Positions 1 to 6,305 of a stretch of 15,160 bases of DNA are shown here, in pieces. The position numbers and the translations under genes are program-made. A model generated the notes under the pieces. That model was not told the DNA's origin, made no database searches, and was given only the letters and a program-made list of their open reading frames with translations. Positions within the stretch are counted from its first letter, which is position 1; each line of letters begins with the position of its first letter. This stretch comes from Alphaproteobacteria bacterium (GTDB taxonomy: Bacteria; Pseudomonadota; Alphaproteobacteria; Bin95), in NCBI GenBank assembly GCA_022822125.1, contig JAJECF010000079.1, positions 1 through 15,160 on the forward strand, in the 5' to 3' direction.

Positions 1-249
1 CGCTCGCCTCAAAACCGACCGCAGACACGACCCGCGACCCAATCAGGCCAGCCGCAGCGCCCCAAACGCAACGCAAACCTAAAACCGCATCCAAAATCTC
101 AGCCGCTATTCCTCAGAACCTCAATTCTGCAAGTGCCTCGACCCAATAGCCGACATTTGCTGATTTGGGACGGCGATTGAAACGGGGACCGGGGACAACT
201 GTAACTTATTTGCCACCCGGTTTTCCCGGAACTGTCGCGGTTAAGCGCT
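1..249. other. Non-coding region, lower G+C, with small inverted repeats
   Basis: No open frame here has a convincing start or protein-like composition. Base composition drops: 30 of 60 bases at 121-180 are G or C, against well over 60% in the genes. Two nested inverted repeats are visible: GCTATT (105-110) pairs with AATAGC (145-150), and inside them CAGAA (114-118) pairs with TTCTG (125-129) over a 6-base loop. The right part (about 176-245) resembles REP-type intergenic repeats and is listed separately. This is the downstream flank of the minus-strand catabolic operon, so any operon terminator should lie here, but I see no clear GC stem followed by a T run. Confidence 0.5.
176..245. repeat. 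Candidate REP-like repeat fragment
   Basis: Read on the minus strand this segment contains a GGGAAAACCGGG stretch, then AAATAAGTTACAGTTGTCCCC and a CCGGTCCCCGTTTC end. From memory this style of sequence (AAATAAGTTAC followed by TGTCCCCGGT) is common beside REP-associated tyrosine transposase genes and as dispersed intergenic copies in proteobacteria. Here there is one copy and no transposase gene, so it would be a stand-alone remnant. The 3' end of the hydratase gene abuts it. Assignment is by resemblance only; copies elsewhere in the genome would be needed to call it a repeat family. Confidence 0.3.
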
Positions 250-1026
250 TCAAACGATCTCCAGCTCCACCCTGCCCAGCGCCTCATGGGTATAGATGGC
301 GCGGTTGCCGGCCTCCAGGAACTGTGTGGGAACGATGGAGCCGGTCATGACAAGCTCGCCGGCGCGGAGCGGACGGCCGCGGGCGACGGCGCTGTTGGCG
401 AGCCAGGCGAGCGGTTCGAAGGGGTGGCCCATGGCGTCGCCGCCCCGCCCCTCGCCGACGGGCCTGCCGTCGATCTCCAGGCTGCCGCGCGCGCCCGCGA
501 GGTCGAGCGCCCGCCAGTCCGCAATCTCGGGTCCGATCACGACGCCGCCGTTCCAGGCATTGTCGGCAATGAGCTCGAAGGCGTTCATGTTGTTGTAGTC
601 GGCCTCGCGGTCGTCGATTAGCTCGAACGCAGCCGCGACCGCGCCGACATGGGGCGCGACGCTCTCCCGCGTCCAGGGTCGGCCCGTGTCCGGAAGGTCG
701 TCGGCAAGCCGCACCATCGCCTCACATTCGAGCCCGATGCGCATCAGCGCCGAGCGCGGCAGCACCGCCGGCGAGCGGTGAACGCGCTCGGCGAAGATCG
801 CGCCGGCGCAGGGCTGGTCGATGCCGGGCACCACACGGCGCATAGCGGCGGAGGTGAGCGCCACCTTCCAGCCCGCAACCGGCAGGGCGAAGGCGGAGAC
901 CAGCGCCTCCTGCACCCGGTAGGCGTCCTCCTCGGATTGCGGCGCAATGCCGGCGGGCAGGCGCTCGAAGCGCCGGCCCTCCCGGTGCGCGGCGAGCAGG
1001 AAGTCCGCCGCAGCTTCGACAGTCAC
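250..1026 (-). CDS. 2-keto-4-pentenoate hydratase-like protein (FAH superfamily)
   Basis: A 258-residue protein of normal length for the MhpD / 2-hydroxypenta-2,4-dienoate hydratase branch of the fumarylacetoacetate hydrolase fold. Visible family features are GWKVALTS (residues 52-59, with the conserved Lys), the acidic pair in GLECEA (Glu100, Glu102) and Glu135 in FELIDDR; these three carboxylates are the expected divalent-metal ligands. The FAH-like C-terminal barrel follows, with GELVMTGS near 223-230. The GTG start is chosen because it overlaps the upstream decarboxylase stop as GTGA and the protein then begins at the family's usual point; the frame stays open upstream but that part reads as low-complexity Arg-rich shadow. 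Members hydrate 2-hydroxydienoates or decarboxylate related oxo-acids in aromatic meta-cleavage pathways. It is the last gene of the operon, translationally coupled to the preceding one. Substrate unknown. Confidence 0.88.
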   Translation of the reverse strand: MTVEAAADFLLAAHREGRRFERLPAGIAPQSEEDAYRVQEALVSAFALPVAGWKVALTSAAMRRVVPGIDQPCAGAIFAERVHRSPAVLPRSALMRIGLECEAMVRLADDLPDTGRPWTRESVAPHVGAVAAAFELIDDREADYNNMNAFELIADNAWNGGVVIGPEIADWRALDLAGARGSLEIDGRPVGEGRGGDAMGHPFEPLAWLANSAVARGRPLRAGELVMTGSIVPTQFLEAGNRAIYTHEALGRVELEIV

Positions 1027-1424
1027 ACGCCCATCTCCTCGAACACCTTGGAGGCCTCGCGGAAGGCTTCCACGGCGGCCGGCACGCCGGCATAGATGCC
1101 GACCTGGAGAAAGACCTCGGCGATCTCTTCCTTGGTGACGCCGTTGTTGAGGGCGCCGCGCGTATGCAGGCGGAGTTCGTGCGTGCGCCCCAGCGCCGCC
1201 AGCATGGTCAGGTTCATGATGCTGCGGGTCTTGTCCGGCAGGCCGTCGCGGCACCACACCGTGCCCCAGCAATATTCGGTGACGAATTGCTGGAGTTGAT
1301 GGGCGAAGTCGTCCGCCGCGCCCCTGGCGATGGAGGGGCCGACATACTCGTCGCCGAGCACCCGGCGCCGGGCTTCCAGGCCCTGCTCGAAGCCGGGCGT
1401 GCGGTTATAGCTGCTGAGGTCCAT
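1023..1424 (-). CDS. Carboxymuconolactone decarboxylase family protein (PcaC-like)
   Basis: A 133-residue cytosolic protein, the normal size of the gamma-carboxymuconolactone decarboxylase family. Diagnostic stretches are RRVLGDEYV (20-28), EYCWGTVW (50-57), KTRSIMNLTMLAALGR (65-80), the EL-x-LHTRGALNNGVT segment (83-97) and the Q-x4-YAGVPAA motif (107-117). PcaC converts 4-carboxymuconolactone to 3-oxoadipate enol-lactone in protocatechuate breakdown; no pcaB, pcaG/H or pcaD is here, so the true substrate is probably another small lactone or oxo-acid. The start lies 81 bases after the M24 peptidase gene; an AGGAG sits about 12 bases before the ATG, slightly far. The stop overlaps the GTG of the hydratase gene. 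The pairing of decarboxylase and hydratase suggests consecutive steps. Confidence 0.88.
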   Translation of the reverse strand: MDLSSYNRTPGFEQGLEARRRVLGDEYVGPSIARGAADDFAHQLQQFVTEYCWGTVWCRDGLPDKTRSIMNLTMLAALGRTHELRLHTRGALNNGVTKEEIAEVFLQVGIYAGVPAAVEAFREASKVFEEMGV

Positions 1425-1505
1425 GGATCGGGTTCGCTCCTGTTTCGATCCCCCTCAGCAAAGCCCATTCCCTGTCCGCGCTCAAGCGGGCGCTGGCCGC
1501 CGATG
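1425..1505. other. 81-base gap inside the operon
   Basis: This is the widest gap in the seven-gene minus-strand operon. It holds an AGGAG-like ribosome binding site for the downstream decarboxylase gene and a weak CCGC/GCGG 4-bp stem. I see no strong promoter or terminator, so read-through is the simplest reading. Confidence 0.4.
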
Positions 1506-3260
1506 TCAGATCGGCGCCGTGGCGGCTTCCAGCCAGACGGGGTCTGCGCAGGCGGCGGCCTTGCGCACCTGCATGTGGTAGGCATTCAGCCAGTCGCGCT
1601 CGGCGGGGGTCAGCAGCGCCGCGTCGATGAGGCGGCGGTCGATGGGCGCGAAGGTCAGCGTCTCGAAGCTCAGCATGTCCGGCACGTCCGGGTCTTCGCG
1701 CACCAGCAGCAGGTTCTCGATGCGGATGCCGAATTCGCCTGCTTCATAATAGCCGGGTTCGTTGGAGACGATCATGCCCGCAAGCAAGGGCTCGTCGCCG
1801 CGCCGGGCGATGCGCTGCGGGCCTTCATGCACGGAAAGGTAGCTGCCGACGCCATGGCCGGTGCCGTGGTCGAAATCCAGGCCCCCCTGCCAGAGCGGCG
1901 CGCGGGCCAGCGTATCGAGCTGGACGCCCGTCGTTCCCTCCGGAAACCGCGCCGTGGCGAGCGCGATATGGCCCTTCAGCACGCGCGTGAAGCAGGTGCG
2001 CTGGCGCTCGGTCGGGGTTCCGATGGCGATAGTGCGCGTGATGTCCGTGGTGCCATCGAGGAATTGCGCGCCGGAATCGACCAGATAGAGCATGCCCGGC
2101 GCGAGCGCCCGGTCGGTGGCTTCGGTCACGCCGTAGTGGACAACCGCGCCGTTCGGTCCCGCGCCGGAAATCGTGGGGAAACTGAGGTCGCGGAAAAGCG
2201 GCAACGTCTCCCGATAGCCCCGCAGCCGGGCGGCGGCGGAGAGTTCCGTTTGCCGGCCGGTCGGGCCTTCGCGGTCGAGCCAGGCGAGGAAGTCGGCCAT
2301 CGCCCCGGCGTCGCGGCGGTGCGCGGCCCGCGTCCCCGCGATCTCGCCCTCGTTCTTGCAAGCCTTGGGCAGGATGCAGGGATCGCGCTCGCGCACAATC
2401 TCCGCGCCCGCCGCCTCCAGCCGCGAAAGGACCCAGGTCGGCGCGCGGGCGGCATCGACCTGCACCGTCTTGCCGGCAAGCGCGTCGAGCGCCGGCCCGA
2501 ACGCCCCGGGCGGCGCCAGGGACACTTCATTGCCGAGATGCGCGCCCAGCTCCGGCGCGGGCTTCGCCGGATCGACGAACAACGCCACCCGGCCTTCGCG
2601 GTCCAGCAGCGCGAAGCAGAGCGGCAGCGGCGTATGGGCCACATCGCCGCCGCGAATGTTCAGCAGCCAGGCGATGGAGTCCGGCAGGGTCAGCACCGCC
2701 GCGTCGCGGCCGGCCTCGGCAAGCGCGGCGGCGAGCTCCCGGCGCTTGTCGGCGGCCTCCCGCCCGGCATAGGCAATGTCATGCGGAACGATCGGCGCGG
2801 CCGGCGGCGCGGGCCGGTCGCTCCAGACCGCATCCAGAGGATTGTCCTCGCAGGCGACCAGACGGCCGCCGGCCTTGCCGACAGCATCCTCGAATTTGCG
2901 GACCTCCTTCTCCACATGCAGCCAGGGGTCGTAGCCGAGCGCGCCGCCGGGAGGCAAGTTCGCCGCAATCCACGCCTCCGGCGGATCCTCGCCGATATGG
3001 CAGCACTCGAAGAGTGCGGTATCCACCTGCTCCGGCATTTGCAGCGTATAGCGGCCATCACTGAAGACGGCGGCCTTTTCGAGCAGCAGAACGGCGGTTC
3101 CCGCCGAGCCGGTGAAGCCCGTAAGCCAGGCGAGCCGCGCCGCGCTCGGCGGCACATACTCTCCCTGATGTTCATCGGCGCGCGGCACAACAAAACCGTC
3201 GAGGTTCCGCCGCCTCAATTCGGCCCGGAGCGCGTCCACCCTGTCCCGTTTGCCGGTCAT
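1506..3260 (-). CDS. Xaa-Pro aminopeptidase-like protein, peptidase family M24B
   Basis: A 584-residue protein matching the long, three-domain aminopeptidase P layout (like XPNPEP1): two creatinase-type N-terminal domains (about 5-300), a pita-bread catalytic domain (about 310-525) and a short M24-C tail. All five expected dinuclear metal ligands are visible: Asp395 (YLVDSG), Asp406 (GTTDITRT), His469 (HGTGHGVG), Glu501 (SNEPGYY) and Glu515 (IRIENLLL). Proton-shuttle histidines His375, His465 and His478 are also present. It should therefore be an active metallopeptidase cleaving X-Pro bonds, or a relative acting on an imide or N-acyl substrate. No signal peptide is seen. The ATG overlaps the stop of the upstream acyl-CoA dehydrogenase gene as ATGA, so the two are translationally coupled. 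A peptidase inside an acyl-CoA catabolic operon is unusual. Confidence 0.93.
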   Translation of the reverse strand: MTGKRDRVDALRAELRRRNLDGFVVPRADEHQGEYVPPSAARLAWLTGFTGSAGTAVLLLEKAAVFSDGRYTLQMPEQVDTALFECCHIGEDPPEAWIAANLPPGGALGYDPWLHVEKEVRKFEDAVGKAGGRLVACEDNPLDAVWSDRPAPPAAPIVPHDIAYAGREAADKRRELAAALAEAGRDAAVLTLPDSIAWLLNIRGGDVAHTPLPLCFALLDREGRVALFVDPAKPAPELGAHLGNEVSLAPPGAFGPALDALAGKTVQVDAARAPTWVLSRLEAAGAEIVRERDPCILPKACKNEGEIAGTRAAHRRDAGAMADFLAWLDREGPTGRQTELSAAARLRGYRETLPLFRDLSFPTISGAGPNGAVVHYGVTEATDRALAPGMLYLVDSGAQFLDGTTDITRTIAIGTPTERQRTCFTRVLKGHIALATARFPEGTTGVQLDTLARAPLWQGGLDFDHGTGHGVGSYLSVHEGPQRIARRGDEPLLAGMIVSNEPGYYEAGEFGIRIENLLLVREDPDVPDMLSFETLTFAPIDRRLIDAALLTPAERDWLNAYHMQVRKAAACADPVWLEAATAPI

Positions 3261-4300
3261 GCCACGCGGCTCCCGGTCACGAAAGGCCAGAGCGCGTCCG
3301 CGCCCTCCGCCGCGATCAGGCGGCCGAGCCGGACGGACCAGGCGCGCTCATTACCGAATTCGTCCCGCCAGCACCAGAGCCGCCTCGTGCGGTGGTGCAG
3401 GGAATGCTCGTAGGTGAAGCCCATTGCCCCGTGGACCTGGTGCGCGATGGCCGCTCCCCTGGACGCCGCTTCGCCGGCGCGAATCTTGGCCGCCGCGATC
3501 GCTGCGATGCCGGCTGCGTCGAAGTTTCCTGCCGCGACGGCTTCGCCCGCGGCGTCCGCCGCCGCTTCGGCCGCGGCCGCCTCCCCGGCAAGCTCCGCCA
3601 GCGCGTGCTGCACTGCCTGGAAGCGCCCGATGGGCCGGCCGAACTGCTCGCGCTCCTGCGCATACTGGACGGACTGGTCGAGCAGCCGCGAAAGCGCGCC
3701 CGCCATCTGCGCCGCGCGCATCGCCGCGCCGACAAGCATCGGGCGGTCCCGGTCGAGCCCCTCCGGTGCCGTGCGCAGCGGCCGGACGCCGTCCAGGGCG
3801 AGGTCGTCGCGCGGCTCGCCGGCAAGGCTCGTTCCCGGCACGAGCGCGCAGGCGTCCCGCTCGACGAGGCAGATACGGCCCCCGGCAAGCAGCACGATAT
3901 GCCCGCTATTGCGGGCGAAGGGCACTTGCCGCACGGTTCCGGACAGAACGCCGCCCTCAAGCCGAACGGCATCGGCCGGATCGCCCGGAGCGACCGTCAT
4001 CGGCCCGCCCGGCGCCGCGAGGCCCGCCTGCTCCAGAAGCCAGCCCGCCAGCAATGTTTCCGCCAGCGGAACCGGCGCTGCCCAGGCGCCGGCGGCTTTC
4101 AATATGTCGAAGCCGTCGCCGATTTCCGCGCCGCCGCCGCCGAGCTCCTCGCCGACCCAGGCCAGCGCGAGGCCGCTTTCCTCCAGCGCCTCCCAGAGCG
4201 CCGCCGGCCAGACACCGGTCTCGGCCTCGTTGACAACCTCCGGCGGGCAGAGATCGGCGAATATGCGCTCGGCCGTATCCAGGACGATGCGGTCGCTCAT
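3257..4300 (-). CDS. Acyl-CoA dehydrogenase family protein, probable non-catalytic (beta) subunit
   Basis: A 347-residue acyl-CoA dehydrogenase homologue, shorter and more divergent at the N-terminus than its upstream partner. The C-terminal helical domain is clear: QEREQFGRPIGRFQAVQH (215-232) is the usual FAD-contacting segment, and VHGAMGFTYEHSLHHRTRR (289-307) is the family's C-terminal signature. The middle beta domain lacks the SEPxSGSD-type motif. Neither usual catalytic-base position carries Glu: the ER motif of the isovaleryl/long-chain type is replaced around AAQMAG (196-201), and the YEGT position is basic. Paired genes of this kind encode alpha2beta2 heteromeric dehydrogenases, for example the ChsE/FadE pairs of steroid catabolism, and I infer the same here. 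Both ends overlap neighbours by 4 bases (ATGA). Confidence 0.9.
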   Translation of the reverse strand: MSDRIVLDTAERIFADLCPPEVVNEAETGVWPAALWEALEESGLALAWVGEELGGGGAEIGDGFDILKAAGAWAAPVPLAETLLAGWLLEQAGLAAPGGPMTVAPGDPADAVRLEGGVLSGTVRQVPFARNSGHIVLLAGGRICLVERDACALVPGTSLAGEPRDDLALDGVRPLRTAPEGLDRDRPMLVGAAMRAAQMAGALSRLLDQSVQYAQEREQFGRPIGRFQAVQHALAELAGEAAAAEAAADAAGEAVAAGNFDAAGIAAIAAAKIRAGEAASRGAAIAHQVHGAMGFTYEHSLHHRTRRLWCWRDEFGNERAWSVRLGRLIAAEGADALWPFVTGSRVA

Positions 4301-5457
4301 CGGAGGCCGAGCTCCCGCGCGACGATGCCCTTCAGCACTTCATTGGTGCCGCCGCGAATGGTGGAGGACGGCACATGCAGCACGCCGTCCGCCAGCACCT
4401 TGCCATAGAGGTCGGGAGACTGGCTTGCAGCCTGCGCCGGCAGCAGGTTCCGCGCTTCCCGCACCAGTTCGCCCTCGAAGCGCGTGCCGAGGTCCTTGAC
4501 GAGCGCAGCGGCGACCTCCGGCGCTTCGCCCTCGTCGAGCAGTTTCGAGACGCCGAGCGACATGCGGCGAAGCGCCATGGTTCGCGCCGCCAGCGCGCCC
4601 ACCGTCTCGGCGTCTCTCTCCCCCGGCTCCGGCCCGAGTTCGCGCACCAGCTCGGTCAGCACCGGGAAGGTGGACAGGAAGCGCTCCGGCCCGGAGCGTT
4701 CGATGGCAAGCTCGCTCGTCACCTGCCGCCAGCCGTCCCCGGCCTCGCCGATCACCATGTCGTCCGGCATGAATGCGTCGTCGAACACGGTCTCGTTGAA
4801 ATGGCGCTCGCCGGCGATATTGCGGATGCCGCGTATCTCGATGCCGGGGGAGCCGAGGTCGATCAGGAACTGCGTGAGCCCGGCATGGCGGGCCTTCATG
4901 TCACGGGGCTCGGTGCGGACCAGCGCGATCATGTAGTGCGACCTGTGCGCGCCGGACGACCAGATCTTGCGCCCGTTGATCGTCCAGCCGCCATCGACCT
5001 TCGTGGCCGTGGTCCGGACCGAGGCGAGGTCGGAGCCGGAGTCCGGCTCGCTCATGCCGATGGCGAAATAGCACTCGCCGGCGGCGATGCGCGGCAGGAT
5101 GTCGCGGCGCTGCTCCTCCGTGCCGTAGCGCAGCAGCAGCGGTCCGGACTGGCGGTCGGCGACCCAGTGGGCGGCGCAGGGCGCGCCGGCCGACACCATC
5201 TCCTCGGTGACGATGTAGCGGTGCAGCGCGGGCTTCTCGCCGCCGCCATATCGCTTCGGCCACATCATGCCGAGCCAGCCGCGTTCACCCATCTTGCGCG
5301 ACCATTCCGGCGACCAGCCGGAGCCCCAGCTGTCCGCCATCGGCGTGAAGCCGCCCGACGCCTTTTCTTCGCGGATGAAAGCGCGAATTTCTTCCCTGAG
5401 CGCGCGCTCCTCCGGGCCGAATTCGACCCGCGGGAAGCGGAACCGGTCCCCCGTCAT
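4297..5457 (-). CDS. Acyl-CoA dehydrogenase, probable catalytic (alpha) subunit
   Basis: A 386-residue flavoprotein of normal length. The N-terminal helical domain is followed by the beta domain with GMSEPDSGSDLASVRTTA (134-151) and GGWTINGRKIWSSGA (156-170), which bind FAD and substrate, then the C-terminal helical domain ending in STIRGGTNEV (365-374). The MCAD-type catalytic Glu of the YEGT motif is absent here (IRGG). Glu253 in LAIERSG lies where isovaleryl-CoA and long-chain dehydrogenases place their base on helix G, so the enzyme is probably active by that route. The role is alpha,beta-dehydrogenation of an acyl-CoA, with electrons passing to ETF. An AGGGA ribosome binding site sits 6 bases before the ATG. 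It follows the glyoxalase-like gene after 35 bases and overlaps the beta-subunit gene. Confidence 0.92.
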   Translation of the reverse strand: MTGDRFRFPRVEFGPEERALREEIRAFIREEKASGGFTPMADSWGSGWSPEWSRKMGERGWLGMMWPKRYGGGEKPALHRYIVTEEMVSAGAPCAAHWVADRQSGPLLLRYGTEEQRRDILPRIAAGECYFAIGMSEPDSGSDLASVRTTATKVDGGWTINGRKIWSSGAHRSHYMIALVRTEPRDMKARHAGLTQFLIDLGSPGIEIRGIRNIAGERHFNETVFDDAFMPDDMVIGEAGDGWRQVTSELAIERSGPERFLSTFPVLTELVRELGPEPGERDAETVGALAARTMALRRMSLGVSKLLDEGEAPEVAAALVKDLGTRFEGELVREARNLLPAQAASQSPDLYGKVLADGVLHVPSSTIRGGTNEVLKGIVARELGLR

Positions 5458-5492
5458 GGCGTTTCCCTCGCTGGAATGGTGCGATTATGCCG

Positions 5493-6299
5493 TCAGGCCG
5501 GGCCGTCCTCAATCAGCACCATGACCGCGCCGTTGTTGTGGACCCGGCCGACAAAGGCCCGGCCGAGGCTGTCACGTCTGATGGGGACGCCGTTCGTTTC
5601 GATCAAGCGGATGGCGCGGTCGGGGTCGGCGAAGGCGATGACTTGCCCGGCCATGCAGGGCAGGGGCGGCGCGGTCTCGCCGGGGAACATGTCCGCGAAG
5701 TCCCCGGCGGACAGCACTGCATAGCCGGCGGGGTCTGCGCCGAAGGAGGCGAGCCGGCTTGCGAGCTCGTCCGGCCGGTTTGAGACGAACAGGCATTGCC
5801 GCAGCGCGCTTGCGCCGTTCGGATGCTCCAGCAATTCGGGCCGCCAGAGCACCTCCGGCGTCTGGTGCTCAATGACGATGATGCGCCCCTCCGGCCAGCT
5901 TGCGTCCTCGGAGAAGATGTTGCGGAAGCGCATTTCGCCCGCTGGCGTCGAGCGGGCGCGCTGCACCGGCGGGGCGAAGCCCTGCGCCGCCAGGCCCGGC
6001 CACGCCTCGTCCGCCGAGTTGCAGCGGAAGGCCGCGATGTGGATGCCTTCATGCCGGGCCATGAAATGCGACCACGGGTTGAAGCGGCCGGGCGCGCGCA
6101 TGCCGATCAGCTCCAGATAGCCCTCGCGGAAGAGCGCGCAGCGATTGGCCGTGGCCCAGGGCTGCATGCCGTCTTCGCCCGGCGCCGCGCCCTGCTGCGG
6201 CGTTTCCGGGGAGAGCAGGAAGCCCAGCCGCTCCCAGGCGGCGGCGCCCGCGTCGAGATCGGCGCGCATCTGGCCGGTATGGTCGAGAGGGAAGGTCAT
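5493..6299 (-). CDS. Glyoxalase-like (VOC fold) protein
   Basis: A 268-residue protein with two vicinal-oxygen-chelate-like halves (about 5-150 and 165-265), resembling the Glyoxalase-like PF13468 group. Supporting segments are PLDHTGQM (4-11), CALFREGYLELIGMR (54-68), GIHIAAFRC (85-93), the IIVIEHQTPE strand (140-149) and the second-half strands FVSNRPDEL and AVMVLIE near the C-terminus. His7, Glu63, His86 and Glu144/His145 are possible metal ligands, but I cannot assign them firmly. Members include dioxygenases, isomerases and epimerases, so no reaction is proposed. The gene begins 6 bases after the stop of the large hydrolase gene and has no strong ribosome binding site, so translation is likely coupled to that gene. 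Confidence 0.8.
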   Translation of the reverse strand: MTFPLDHTGQMRADLDAGAAAWERLGFLLSPETPQQGAAPGEDGMQPWATANRCALFREGYLELIGMRAPGRFNPWSHFMARHEGIHIAAFRCNSADEAWPGLAAQGFAPPVQRARSTPAGEMRFRNIFSEDASWPEGRIIVIEHQTPEVLWRPELLEHPNGASALRQCLFVSNRPDELASRLASFGADPAGYAVLSAGDFADMFPGETAPPLPCMAGQVIAFADPDRAIRLIETNGVPIRRDSLGRAFVGRVHNNGAVMVLIEDGPA

Positions 6300-6305
6300 C
6301 GCCGG

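Noticed and set aside
240..246. GTTAAGC, which fits the integron attC core GTTRRRY
   Set aside because: No matching RYYYAAC core was found upstream at a suitable distance, and no integrase or cassette array is present; the 7-base match is expected by chance.
1027..1272. N-terminal extension of the hydratase frame up to ATG 1272
   Set aside because: It overlaps the decarboxylase gene almost entirely, reads as Arg/His/Gly shadow sequence, and would give a protein about 80 residues longer than the family.
1164..3413. A 749-codon open frame on the plus strand
   Set aside because: It is antisense to the M24 peptidase and decarboxylase genes, which carry clear catalytic motifs. Its product is rich in Arg, Gly, His and Ala with no recognisable domain, as expected of a shadow frame in GC-rich DNA.
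3392..5724. Long plus-strand frames opposite the acyl-CoA dehydrogenase genes
   Set aside because: Antisense shadows of two genes with unmistakable FAD-binding signatures; no ribosome binding site or plausible product.
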